12,756 nt of DNA from PALSA-1336 sp964592725 (GCA_964592725.1 CAZQFQ010000037.1:1-12756); one strand, 5' to 3'; positions 1 to 7,110 are shown, numbered from the stretch's first letter. Notes: a model not told the origin generated them from the letters alone. Numbers and translations are program-made.

Positions 1-2097
1 GAAGACCGCGAAGGAGAGGCCATTTCCTGGCATTTGGTGCAGGCTTTGGGTTTGGGCGATGAAGCGCAGATTGCAAAAGGCAAAGAAGATAAAAGGATAA
101 AACGGATAGTTTTCCACGAAATTACCAAATCGGCCATTGACGAGGCAATGAAAAATCCCCGCGATATAGATTTAAATTTGGTGGATGCCCAGCAGGCGCG
201 CCGGGTACTTGATAGATTGGTGGGCTACGAACTGTCACCGTTTTTATGGCGAAAAATTAGATATGGTTTGTCCGCGGGGCGGGTGCAATCCGTGGCCGTA
301 CGTTTGGTGGTTGAGCGCGAGCGCGAAATCCAAAAATTTAAAACGGATGAATACTGGTCTATTGAAGCAAAACTGTCCCCGTTTCCCTCTCCCTCTGGGA
401 GAGGGATTAAGGGTGAGGGTTCTGAAAAAACTTTCATCGCGAAGCTGAATGCGATTGACGGAAAAGTCGTGGGCAAAATGGATATTAATAAGGAAGCCGA
501 CGCAAAAAAAATTGTGGCCGATTTAAACGGCGCGGAATATAAAGTTGCCGAAATCAACAAAAAAGAAGTTAAGCGCACGCCCGCTCCCCCGTTTACCACG
601 TCCACTTTGCAACAGGAAGCGGCGCGCAAATTCGGAATGTCGGCCAAACAAACTATGGTTATTGCACAGCAGCTGTACGAAGGCATTAACATCGGCGCCG
701 AAGGACATCAGGGATTAATAACTTACATGAGAACCGACAGCCTGAATTTGGCGCAGTCCGCGCTTTTGGCTGTTGCCGATGTTATAAAAAATGAGTTTGG
801 GAAAGACTACGCTTTAGCCGAACCGCGGTTTTATGCCAACAAAAGCAAGGGCGCGCAGGAAGCGCATGAGGCCATTCGTCCTTCCGATGTATCGCGCAAG
901 CCTTCCGACATAAAAGAGTTTCTCGATAAAGGCCAGTATAAAATTTACGATTTAATTTGGAAACGCACCGTTGCCTGCCAAATGGCCCAGGCGGTTTTGG
1001 AACAGACAAGCGTGGATATTACGGCCTCCGTAGGGGAGGGTTTGAAACCCTCCCCTACAAGATACCTTTTTCGCGCCAACGGCCAGGTGATTAAATTTGA
1101 CGGCTTCATCCGCGCCTACACCGAAGGGCAAGATGAAAAGACGGAAGATGAAATAGAAGGGGTTCTTCCTGATTTATCCGCGGATGAAAAATTAAAATTG
1201 CACGAATTAAATCCTCTCCAGCATTTTACCGAACCGCCGCCGCGTTTTACCGATGCCACGTTAATTAAAACTTTGGAAGCCGCCGGCGTCGGCAGGCCTT
1301 CCACTTACGCGCCCACGCTTTCCACCATCCAAGACCGCGGCTATGTAAATAAAATCGATAAAAAATACAGCCCCACCGAAGAAGGCTTTTTGGTCAACGA
1401 TATGCTGGTGGAAAATTTTCCCGAGATCGTGGACATAAATTTTACTTCGCATATAGAAGAAGAGTTCGACGACATTGCGGAAGGCAAAATTAAGTGGGTG
1501 GAAGTAATGCGGGAATTCTACGGGCCGTTTAAAAAACACCTTACGGAAAAAGAAGCCAGCGTGGAAAAACAGGTTGAGGTTTCCGATACTCCTTGCCCGC
1601 ACTGCGGAAAACCAATGCTGATTAAATACGGACGAATGGGCAAATTTTTGGCTTGTCCGGAAGAAGGCAGCAAAATTACCCAGCCCATGCCAGAAGAAGC
1701 GGCCAAAATTAAAGAGCTGGAAGAAAAAACCAAAGGCGAAGTCTGCCCGATTTGCGGCAAGCCGATGAACGTCCGCCGCGGGCGTTTTGGGTTTTTCCTT
1801 GGCTGTTCCGATTATCCCAAGTGCAAAGGCATAAGCAAAATTTGGAATAAGACCGGCTACAAATGCCCCGCTTGCTTATCATCGGATGACAGAAAAGAAA
1901 AACCCGGGGATATAGTAGAAAAAAAATCCCGCGGCCGCGGCAAGCCCTTTTTCGCCTGCGCCCGCTTCCCCGACTGCACCTTTGTAATGAACACCAAACC
2001 CGAATCCCAAGAGCAGCTTGACGAAGCCTATAAAAACTGGAAAGAGAATCCTCCCAAACCGAAAAAAGTTTGGAAAAAGAAAAAAACCTCGGAATAA
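1..2097 (+). CDS. topA: DNA topoisomerase I (type IA), 5'-truncated by the window edge
   Basis: Relaxes negatively supercoiled DNA by a single-strand break joined to an active-site tyrosine. The open frame runs from base 1 (698 residues visible) and begins inside the TOPRIM signature (EDREGEAISWHL, the end of DxDREGE), so roughly the first 110 residues are outside the window. Later landmarks (window residue numbers): catalytic Tyr242 in GLITYMRTDS, the GVGRPSTYAPTLSTIQDRGY block near 425-445, and three C-terminal zinc-ribbon modules starting near C532 (CPHCGKPM), C582 (CPICGKPM) and C622 (CPACLSS, closing with CARFPDC at 653). The C-terminus is Lys-rich. Two in-frame palindromic insertions are odd: SPFPSPSGRGIKGEGS (bases about 376-423) and VGEGLKPSPTR (about 1030-1062); both fall between conserved blocks. 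The stop codon lies inside the terminator loop. An internal ATG at base 34 is not the start because the TOPRIM motif continues upstream of it. Identification is very secure. Confidence 0.97.
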   Translation, partial: EDREGEAISWHLVQALGLGDEAQIAKGKEDKRIKRIVFHEITKSAIDEAMKNPRDIDLNLVDAQQARRVLDRLVGYELSPFLWRKIRYGLSAGRVQSVAVRLVVEREREIQKFKTDEYWSIEAKLSPFPSPSGRGIKGEGSEKTFIAKLNAIDGKVVGKMDINKEADAKKIVADLNGAEYKVAEINKKEVKRTPAPPFTTSTLQQEAARKFGMSAKQTMVIAQQLYEGINIGAEGHQGLITYMRTDSLNLAQSALLAVADVIKNEFGKDYALAEPRFYANKSKGAQEAHEAIRPSDVSRKPSDIKEFLDKGQYKIYDLIWKRTVACQMAQAVLEQTSVDITASVGEGLKPSPTRYLFRANGQVIKFDGFIRAYTEGQDEKTEDEIEGVLPDLSADEKLKLHELNPLQHFTEPPPRFTDATLIKTLEAAGVGRPSTYAPTLSTIQDRGYVNKIDKKYSPTEEGFLVNDMLVENFPEIVDINFTSHIEEEFDDIAEGKIKWVEVMREFYGPFKKHLTEKEASVEKQVEVSDTPCPHCGKPMLIKYGRMGKFLACPEEGSKITQPMPEEAAKIKELEEKTKGEVCPICGKPMNVRRGRFGFFLGCSDYPKCKGISKIWNKTGYKCPACLSSDDRKEKPGDIVEKKSRGRGKPFFACARFPDCTFVMNTKPESQEQLDEAYKNWKENPPKPKKVWKKKKTSE
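385..419 (+). repeat. Palindromic repeat inserted in frame in topA (element 1)
   Basis: Two perfect 9-base arms, CCCTCTCCC at 385-393 and GGGAGAGGG at 397-405, are separated by a 3-base loop and followed by a GGGTGAGGG tail at 411-419. This resembles a repeat commonly seen between genes in many bacteria. Here it is read in frame as PSPSGRGIKGEG, a Pro/Gly-rich stretch not expected in topoisomerase I. It is probably a surface loop that the enzyme tolerates. Calling it a mobile repeat is inference from its form. Confidence 0.75.
1030..1058 (+). repeat. Perfect 29-bp palindrome inserted in frame in topA (element 2)
   Basis: Arms of 14 bases (1030-1043, starting GTAGGGGAGGG, and 1045-1058, ending CCTCCCCTAC) match perfectly around one central G. 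Read in frame it gives VGEGLKPSPT, inserted just before the conserved strand RYLFRANGQ. The same kind of palindrome, and its GxGxKPxPT translation, is familiar from other bacterial genomes as a dispersed repeat. That statement comes from memory and was not searched. Confidence 0.8.
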
Positions 2098-2110
2098 TCG
2101 GAGGTTTTTT
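2081..2110. terminator. Bidirectional intrinsic terminator between topA and the convergent unknown gene
   Basis: A 10-bp stem (AAAAAACCTC at 2081-2090 with GAGGTTTTTT at 2101-2110) has a 10-base loop that contains the topA stop codon. The A and T tracts on either side give a U-run on both strands, so it can end both topA (+) and the gene at 2113-2511 (-), which stops 3 bases away. Confidence 0.85.
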
Positions 2111-2112
2111 GT

Positions 2113-2511
2113 TTATTCTTTTTTTTGTTTCAACGCTTTGTCTTGTAGTACTAATTCTTTTGCGATAAAAAATTGGCGCAACGAGTGAGCGTGTGTAAAA
2201 AACTGTTCCAATTGTTCTATTGTCTGTTTACCCTCTGACGTTTTAGACCATTTGTAAATCTCATCAGGGTCATCTCTCATAAGATATCTCACAGCCATAG
2301 GAGTTTCGGCTAATATTTTTGCAATTGCTTTTTTTCTTTGGTCATACTCTGCCTCTCCTATAGCATTAATATCTATTTCCGTTTCACTAGCTTGAAAATC
2401 CGCGACGCGATCAAAATGTGCTTTTTCCTTCGGCTTTTCCTTACCCCTTTCTCTAAGTGGGCCTTCATTCTCCGCCATATGACGCGCTTTGTTTATATCT
2501 TCAATAATCAT
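2113..2511 (-). CDS. Hypothetical protein, soluble, charged, helical (132 aa)
   Basis: I do not recognise the family. The protein starts MIIEDINKARHMAENEG. It is rich in Lys/Glu/Gln, has no signal peptide or membrane segment, and looks mostly helical, with a Lys/Glu-rich N-terminal third and a C-terminus ending KALKQKKE. I chose the ATG at 2511 over the upstream in-frame TTG (2526) because AAAGGA lies 6 bases before the ATG, a clear Shine-Dalgarno that would be inside the coding region with the TTG start. Such a ribosome site is rare in this window. It has its own consensus promoter just upstream and is bracketed by two similar terminators, so it is a single-gene unit. By eye it is more AT-rich than topA. 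It may be a recently acquired gene; the function is unknown. Confidence 0.75.
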   Translation of the reverse strand: MIIEDINKARHMAENEGPLRERGKEKPKEKAHFDRVADFQASETEIDINAIGEAEYDQRKKAIAKILAETPMAVRYLMRDDPDEIYKWSKTSEGKQTIEQLEQFFTHAHSLRQFFIAKELVLQDKALKQKKE

Positions 2512-2537
2512 AAACTTTCCTTTCAAATTTAATTGCC

Positions 2538-2567
2538 CTTATAATACTCTCTCTCTGCGGGTGTCAA
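2538..2567 (-). promoter_or_regulatory. Sigma-70-type promoter of the unknown gene at 2113-2511
   Basis: On the minus strand a perfect -35 TTGACA (2562-2567) is followed by TATTAT (2541-2546, 15-base spacer) or the overlapping TATAAG (2538-2543, 18-base spacer) as the -10. The predicted leader is about 20-25 bases and carries the AAAGGA ribosome site. Confidence 0.7.
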
Positions 2568-2582
2568 ACGGCAAACAAAAAA

Positions 2583-2669
2583 GGCGTCATCCTGAGCAGT
2601 AGCAACCGAGGAAGGATCTCAAATTAAAGATATTCTTCGCCGATGGTACACACTGAAGAGAATGACACC
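2583..2669. repeat. Degenerate GTCATCCTGAGC-type intergenic palindromic repeat
   Basis: The ends form an imperfect inverted repeat (GGCGTCATCCTGAGCAG at 2583-2599; CTGAAGAGAATGACACC at 2653-2669; 12 of 17 positions pair). An inner pair, GAAGGATCT and AGATATTCTTC, extends the hairpin. This matches the theme of a well-known dispersed bacterial repeat (GTCATxCTGAGC...GAAxxATCT). No gene is seen between 2568 and 2778; the rest of that gap holds the palindrome at 2702 and the terminator at 2751. Confidence 0.65.
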
Positions 2670-2701
2670 GAGCATAGACAACGCCGCTTAATCGATTGCC
2701 A

Positions 2702-2739
2702 TTGTTGATAAAACGCGTGGCCACGAGTTTTGTCAACAA
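2702..2739. repeat. 38-bp near-perfect palindrome
   Basis: Arms of 19 bases pair at 17 positions around a central CGTGGCCACG. The outer arms read TTGTTGATAAAAC and GTTTTGTCAACAA. There is no T-run after it on either strand, so it is not a typical intrinsic terminator. It could be an operator, a recombination site or a cruciform-forming repeat; its role is unknown. Confidence 0.7.
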
Positions 2740-2750
2740 ATTATAACGCG

Positions 2751-2780
2751 AAAAAACTCGAAGTAATCCGAGGTTTTTTT
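2751..2780 (-). terminator. Intrinsic terminator after the SemiSWEET gene
   Basis: The stem is built from AAAAAACTCG (2751-2760) and CGAGGTTTTTTT (2769-2780) with one bulged base. On the minus strand it is followed by a run of T and begins inside the stop codon of the SemiSWEET gene. The sequence is nearly the same as the terminator at 2081-2110. Confidence 0.75.
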
Positions 2781-3099
2781 ATTTCGCGTAAATTATCGCT
2801 CCTATGGCTACCGCGGAATTTGTCAGTATCCACAAAGAATAGCTGATGATAATTAATTTCTCCTTATGCAAAATTCCGTATATCAACCAAAATACGGAAA
2901 AAATACTGTATGAAATCCAGGAAAAAGCGGAAACGCCGGCCGCCGTGTGCCCCAAATAAATTTTAGCGATTTGGGGAATGGTAAAAATCGGCCCCAAAAT
3001 TCCGACAAGATAAACAATCGGGTCAATTATTTTTTCCCAGTCTTTATTTTTGTCTTGCTTCTGTTTTTGTTTGTGATAATGGCGCAGACCCAAACTCAT
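2779..3099 (-). CDS. SemiSWEET / MtN3-PQ-loop family transporter-like protein (106 aa)
   Basis: SemiSWEETs are three-helix membrane proteins that dimerise to move sugars; substrates differ and cannot be read here. Three hydrophobic segments are visible at about residues 26-46, 57-77 and 82-104. The first carries the family PQ motif (IFTIPQIAKIY, Pro42-Gln43), followed by the typical GVSAFSWISY entry to helix 2. The length fits the family (about 85-100) except for a Lys/Gln-rich N-terminal extension of about 22 residues. The gene begins 9 bases after the NADH dehydrogenase stop, so the two are very likely co-transcribed. No good Shine-Dalgarno is seen at proper spacing. A general PQ-loop protein of unknown substrate is the alternative. 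Confidence 0.85.
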   Translation of the reverse strand: MSLGLRHYHKQKQKQDKNKDWEKIIDPIVYLVGILGPIFTIPQIAKIYLGHTAAGVSAFSWISYSIFSVFWLIYGILHKEKLIIISYSLWILTNSAVAIGAIIYAK

Positions 3100-3108
3100 A
3101 TAAAAAAA

Positions 3109-4341
3109 TTAATTATTTCTTCCATAAATTTCCATCTGAAAGACTACACATTTTACCGCTTTATACCAACCCACCAAATGCGTGTAATAGCGCAAGTGCG
3201 CCAGCTTGTCTATATAATATGCCAACCAACCCGTCAGATATATTCCATTATAATTCATAATTGCCCACTTGCCTCCGATGTTTACGATAAAACCGTGCTT
3301 TTTGTTTTTGTAAGGCAAAGGCGGTTTTTGATTTTTTATTATAAAGGGCAGGGCGTAAACCAAATATTTAGCCTGATCCTCCGCGTCCTGCGCCGAAGGG
3401 GCGGCCGCGCGGCCGTTTTTGTCCGTTACGCAGGCCATATCGCCCAGAGTAAAAATATTTTGATATCCCCGAACCTGCAAAAATTCATTTACCGGCAGTC
3501 GCCCTTTTTTATCAAGTCCGCTGACTTCCATAGGGCAATCAGCGGCTCTAACGCCGACGGTCCACAGCAAAACGTCATAAGCGATTTTTTCCCCGGTTAA
3601 AAGGCTCACAAAATGCCGGTCAACTTCCGAGATTCTGGCCGTCAAACTCACCCGCACGCCAAGCTCCTGCATTCGGCCGTAAGCGTCGCGGCTCAAACGG
3701 CCGCCCGCACCTCCCGCCAAATTGTTGGACCCTTCAATAATTTCAATTTCTATTTTTTCCCGAGGGTATTGATTTTTCCAGGCCAAAAAATCCGCCAAAC
3801 TTTTAAGCTCCCCGGCCAGTTCCACGCCCGTGTATCCACCGCCGGCCACAACCAGGCGAATGGTTTTTTTGCTCATGTCAAATTTATGAGCCTGAATCGC
3901 GAACTCGATTTGGTTGCGGATCCTTAACGCGTCCGGCAAATCCTTTAAAACCAAAGCGAACTTTTCCGCCCCCGGAACATTAAAAAAATCGCTCCGCGAG
4001 CCCAAAGCTAAAATCAAATAATCGTAATTGATTTGTTTGTGGTCAAGCTCCAGCTGTTTTTTTACGGGGTCAACGCGCTTTAGACCGCTCTTTATAAATT
4101 TAATATTTTTGCCCCTTAAAATTTCCGAAAAAGGCAGCGTAATGCTTTGTTTCATCTGCGCTAAGGAAACTAACTCCTCCTCGGACGAGGCAACCTCATA
4201 CAAATTCGGCGTAAAAAGATGGTAATCGCGCTTGTCAATTAAAGTTATCGCGATGTTTTTATTTTTTTGAAATTTTTTCTCCAAACCCAAAGCCGCCCCC
4301 AATCCCCCAAAGCCACCACCCACTATTACAATATTTGTCAT
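3109..4341 (-). CDS. ndh: Type II NADH dehydrogenase (NDH-2-like FAD/NAD(P)H oxidoreductase)
   Basis: NDH-2 passes electrons from NADH through FAD to a membrane quinone without pumping protons. Two nucleotide-binding folds are clear: an N-terminal FAD site (VIVGGGFGG, residues 5-13) and an NADH site (LVVAGGGYTGVELAGEL, 163-179). The second FAD motif TLGDMACV (298-305) and a quinone-site-like PSAQDAEDQA (315-324) follow. The C-terminal 50 residues are aromatic and amphipathic (GWLAYYIDKLAHLRYY), as in the membrane anchor of NDH-2. The length of 410 aa is normal. It is first in a two-gene unit with the SemiSWEET gene and has an extended -10 promoter upstream. No partner quinone or oxidase genes are in the window, so the electron acceptor is open. 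A related flavin oxidoreductase of the same superfamily is the main alternative. Confidence 0.88.
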   Translation of the reverse strand: MTNIVIVGGGFGGLGAALGLEKKFQKNKNIAITLIDKRDYHLFTPNLYEVASSEEELVSLAQMKQSITLPFSEILRGKNIKFIKSGLKRVDPVKKQLELDHKQINYDYLILALGSRSDFFNVPGAEKFALVLKDLPDALRIRNQIEFAIQAHKFDMSKKTIRLVVAGGGYTGVELAGELKSLADFLAWKNQYPREKIEIEIIEGSNNLAGGAGGRLSRDAYGRMQELGVRVSLTARISEVDRHFVSLLTGEKIAYDVLLWTVGVRAADCPMEVSGLDKKGRLPVNEFLQVRGYQNIFTLGDMACVTDKNGRAAAPSAQDAEDQAKYLVYALPFIIKNQKPPLPYKNKKHGFIVNIGGKWAIMNYNGIYLTGWLAYYIDKLAHLRYYTHLVGWYKAVKCVVFQMEIYGRNN

Positions 4342-4376
4342 TTTGGTTTCAAAATGTTATTTGCTGATTTGTACTC

Positions 4377-4385
4377 ATTATAACA
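4377..4385 (-). promoter_or_regulatory. Extended -10 promoter of the ndh-SemiSWEET unit
   Basis: A perfect TATAAT (minus strand, 4382-4377) is preceded by TGT (4385-4383), an extended -10. The expected -35 position holds only a weak match. The predicted leader is about 30 bases and has no Shine-Dalgarno. Confidence 0.65.
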
Positions 4386-4413
4386 TTTCCCCACTAAATA
4401 CGAAAGCGACTAA

Positions 4414-4447
4414 AAATACTAAACTTCAATTTGCAAGTTTAGTATTT
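4414..4447 (-). terminator. AT-rich hairpin after the transporter operon, possible terminator
   Basis: Perfect 13-base arms (4414-4426 and 4435-4447) enclose an 8-base loop. On the minus strand the stem is followed by a T-rich stretch, 35 bases after the last permease gene's stop codon. The stem has few G/C pairs, so termination strength is doubtful. It is made of the same TACTAAA words as the neighbouring repeat. Confidence 0.45.
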
Positions 4448-4481
4448 AGTACCTTTAGTATCTTTTAGTATTTAGTAGAGA
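4437..4481. repeat. 45-bp repeat, copy A, abutting the permease stop codon
   Basis: It is 42 of 45 identical to 8049-8093 (same orientation; differences at 4441, 4448 and 4462). It ends exactly one base before the stop codon of the gene that reads leftward from 4482. It is built from TTTAGTA/TTAGTAT words. Confidence 0.85.
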
Positions 4482-5738
4482 CTATTCGTATCTCATCGCT
4501 TCCACCGGATCGAGCTTTGAAGCCGAGCGGGCCGGAAGCACCCCAAAACTAATCCCAATGGCCGCGGAAACTCCCACGGCCAGCAAAATGGCGTACAAAG
4601 GAACCGAGAATGCCCACGTCAGCCCCGCGGCGTTGGCAATTAAAGAAATTACCCAGCCCAAAAATCCTCCAAATATTATCCCGATTACCCCGCCGATGAG
4701 CGTCACCAAAATTGACTCAATTAAAAATTCGCTCAAGATGTCGGAATTTTTTGCGCCCAATGCTTTTTTCAGTCCGATTTCCGCGGTGCGCTCGGTGACA
4801 ACCACATACATAATATTCATAATGCCGACGCCGCCGACTATTAAGGAGATCGCCGCAATGGCAATCAGCAAAATGGTAATGCCGTTAAAAATCACGTTAA
4901 ACGTGGCCAGCGCCTGGGCCTGGGACTCTACCGTAAAATCGTATTTAGCTGGATCGGTAATGTTATGGTTGTAAGCCAAAAGATTGTTAATCTGACTGAC
5001 GGTCACGTCCGAAAGGTTGATATTTTGCAGCTGCACGACGCCGATTTGCAAATAATCTATGCCCAAAAGTTTTTTCTGCGCCGTGCCCAAAGGAATATAC
5101 AAACTGTCATCGGCCGTGCCGCCGCCGGCAAGACCCAAAGGATTGTAAACGCCAATAACCTGAAAATTTAATGTGCCGACATGAATTAATTGTCCCAGGG
5201 GATCGGTCTGATTAAATAAATCCTGGGCCAAACTGGTTCCTAAAATTGCCACCTGGGCCGCGCCGTCGTCTTCGGCCTGGGTGTAAAAACGGCCTTCCTT
5301 TAACGTGTGCTCGTCTATCTGAAATTTGCTCGCGGAAGCGCCGTAATAGATGGCGCTTTTATCCGTGTTGCCGTAACTGACAACCGCCTGCCCGATAACT
5401 TCGCCGTAATCGCCGGTAACATTATTTAATTTGGCAATGTCGTCCAAATCCCTCTGCTTAAAACTGGTAATTTGCACGCCGGAAAAAGCCGCGGTGCTCG
5501 GACCGGCAGCAGCGCTGGCCGCACGATTCTTAGTTGTCGGCGGCACGCGCGTCTCTATAAATAAAGTATTGCTCCCTAAAGCGTTGACTTGCGAGTTTAT
5601 CAAACTTCTAAAACCCGCGCCCGCGGACAATACCAAAATGACCGTGGCAATTCCTATCATAATTCCCAAGGTCGTCAGCACCGTCCGCGCCGGATTGGAG
5701 CGCAAAGCTTTAATAGATTGTCGTAACGCTTTTAACAT
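4482..5738 (-). CDS. MacB/FtsX-type ABC transporter permease (418 aa), last gene of the operon
   Basis: Membrane subunit of a MacB/YknZ-type ABC exporter (mechanotransmission family). One N-terminal membrane helix (about residues 18-40, after SNPARTVLTTLG) is followed by a large external MacB-PCD domain (about 45-280) and three C-terminal helices (about 283-313, 338-368, 378-402). The conserved cytoplasmic coupling motif ERTAEIGLKKALGAK (316-330) and the terminal SASKLDPVEAMRYE are typical of the family. I prefer the ATG at 5738 to a TTG at 5744 just before it. No Shine-Dalgarno is visible. The external domain has an Ala/Ser/Pro-rich stretch (about 66-86) after the first strands. It is paralogous to the permease at 5839-7110; the two probably pair as a heterodimer or are alternatives. 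The exported substrate is unknown. Confidence 0.92.
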   Translation of the reverse strand: MLKALRQSIKALRSNPARTVLTTLGIMIGIATVILVLSAGAGFRSLINSQVNALGSNTLFIETRVPPTTKNRAASAAAGPSTAAFSGVQITSFKQRDLDDIAKLNNVTGDYGEVIGQAVVSYGNTDKSAIYYGASASKFQIDEHTLKEGRFYTQAEDDGAAQVAILGTSLAQDLFNQTDPLGQLIHVGTLNFQVIGVYNPLGLAGGGTADDSLYIPLGTAQKKLLGIDYLQIGVVQLQNINLSDVTVSQINNLLAYNHNITDPAKYDFTVESQAQALATFNVIFNGITILLIAIAAISLIVGGVGIMNIMYVVVTERTAEIGLKKALGAKNSDILSEFLIESILVTLIGGVIGIIFGGFLGWVISLIANAAGLTWAFSVPLYAILLAVGVSAAIGISFGVLPARSASKLDPVEAMRYE

Positions 5739-5838
5739 AATCAAATTTACGAGTTAGATAAATCTGCAAATCTCCACGAACTATAAATTCGTACTTCGTA
5801 GGGATTCGTTGATTCGTTCTATTCGTAGATTCGATTCA
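5739..5838. repeat. Intergenic low-complexity ATTCGT-word repeat between the two permease genes
   Basis: The 100-base gap is made largely of variants of ATTCGT, TTCGTAG and GATTCGTT (for example 5788-5836). No promoter, terminator or gene is apparent. The repeat family differs from the TACTAAA words in the gaps at 4381-4481 and 7983-8095. Confidence 0.6.
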
Positions 5839-7110
5839 TTATTCATACCGCAACGCTTCTATCGGGTCTAATTTGCTGGCTTTAAATGCCGGATATAAAC
5901 CAAACACCACGCCGGTTAAAATGGAAACGCCGACCGCCAAAACCACGGAAATAATTGAAATAACAAACGCCCAGTCATAGCCAAGCGAGTTCATCAATAA
6001 AGAAATTAGATAAGAAACAATCACGCCCACTATAATCCCCGCCACTCCCCCGAGGCTGGTTAAGGTTCCGGCTTCAAGTAAAAATTGATTGCGAATGGCT
6101 GAATTGGTCGCGCCCACGGCTTTGCGCAAACCGATTTCCCTCGTGCGCTCTCCGACCGTGGCCATCATAATATTTAAAATACCAATGCCGCCGACAATTA
6201 AAGATACCGCGGCCATCGCCGTTAAAAACAGCGTCAGCGCGTTGGTAATGGTGCTTAAAATACTCACGGCATCGGCTATATTCCGCACGGTCCAGTCCAC
6301 GTCAGAGTCAGATTTAATATGGTGTTGCGCGGTCATAACGGCGTTAACATCGTCTACTGTCTGGTTGACATTATCGGCGGAGTCAACTTTTATATTTATG
6401 GCTTGCAAATAATTTATCCCCAAAATTTGCTGCTGGCCGATGACCAGCGGTAAAAATATCTGGTCGTCGTTGTCCTGAAAAAACGAACTGCCGCGCGGCT
6501 GTATTACGCCGATAACGCGCAGAGGTATGCCGCCGGGCTGGGTTTGGGAAGAACTGCGGACCTTAATTACCTGGCCGATAGGGTCAACACCGCTGCCCCC
6601 GAATAATTCATTGGCCACAGTTGAACCCAAAACCACGACGTTGGCGTTGCCCTGATCCTGCTGTTGGGTAAAAAACTGTCCTTCCTGCATGGTAAAGTTG
6701 ATGACATTGGGGTAGTTGTAGTCGGTACCGGTAAAATTGGTGTCCACGCTCTGACTTTCCCAGGCCACAGTCACGCTGCCGCGGACGCTGGCGTTGACAG
6801 CCGCGGCATGCGGGACCCTGGAGGTATCGCGCAGGGCCGCGGCATCGCTCGGGGTCAAAGTCGTAATCATAATGCCAAACAGCTGGGCGGGCGGGCCCTT
6901 GTCGTTGCTCTTGCCCGGCTGAACGCTTAATAAATTAGATCCCAATTTGGTAATCTGCCCCAAAACCAAAGCCTGCGCGCCGGCGCCAAGCGCGATAATA
7001 ATAATCACGCCGGCCACGCCGATGACAATCCCCAAAATAGTCAAAAACGACCGGCCTTTGCGTGCCAGCAGGGTTCTAAAGATTAACTTGAAAGTAGAAA
7101 AAAAATTCAT
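5839..7110 (-). CDS. MacB/FtsX-type ABC transporter permease (423 aa)
   Basis: Same architecture as its neighbour at 4482: an N-terminal helix (about residues 22-44, ILGIVIGVAGVIIIIALG), an external MacB-PCD domain (about 48-285), and three C-terminal helices (about 287-317, 347-373, 381-406). The coupling motif ERTREIGLRKAVGAT starts at residue 321 and the end reads ASKLDPIEALRYE. The external domain contains a Gln/Asn-rich stretch (QQQDQGNANVVVLG) where its paralogue has Glu/Asp. The ATG start at 7110 fits the family N-terminus (MNFFSTFKLIFRTLLARKGR). It lies between the ATPase and second permease genes, with 155 and 100 base repeat-rich gaps on its sides. Having two permeases that differ in the external domain suggests a heterodimer with the shared ATPase. 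No Shine-Dalgarno is visible. Confidence 0.92.
   Translation of the reverse strand: MNFFSTFKLIFRTLLARKGRSFLTILGIVIGVAGVIIIIALGAGAQALVLGQITKLGSNLLSVQPGKSNDKGPPAQLFGIMITTLTPSDAAALRDTSRVPHAAAVNASVRGSVTVAWESQSVDTNFTGTDYNYPNVINFTMQEGQFFTQQQDQGNANVVVLGSTVANELFGGSGVDPIGQVIKVRSSSQTQPGGIPLRVIGVIQPRGSSFFQDNDDQIFLPLVIGQQQILGINYLQAINIKVDSADNVNQTVDDVNAVMTAQHHIKSDSDVDWTVRNIADAVSILSTITNALTLFLTAMAAVSLIVGGIGILNIMMATVGERTREIGLRKAVGATNSAIRNQFLLEAGTLTSLGGVAGIIVGVIVSYLISLLMNSLGYDWAFVISIISVVLAVGVSILTGVVFGLYPAFKASKLDPIEALRYE

Noticed and set aside
2512..2526. TTG start for the unknown gene at 2113-2511
   Set aside because: The Shine-Dalgarno AAAGGA lies downstream of this TTG and at proper spacing for the ATG at 2511.
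2947..3600. Long open frame of 217 codons on the plus strand
   Set aside because: It is antisense to the SemiSWEET and NADH dehydrogenase genes, both of which have clear family motifs. Its translation is low-complexity and matches no family I know.
4381..4481. CRISPR-like array
   Set aside because: The repeated TACTAAA words are short, irregular and self-complementary, with no regular spacers and no cas genes nearby.
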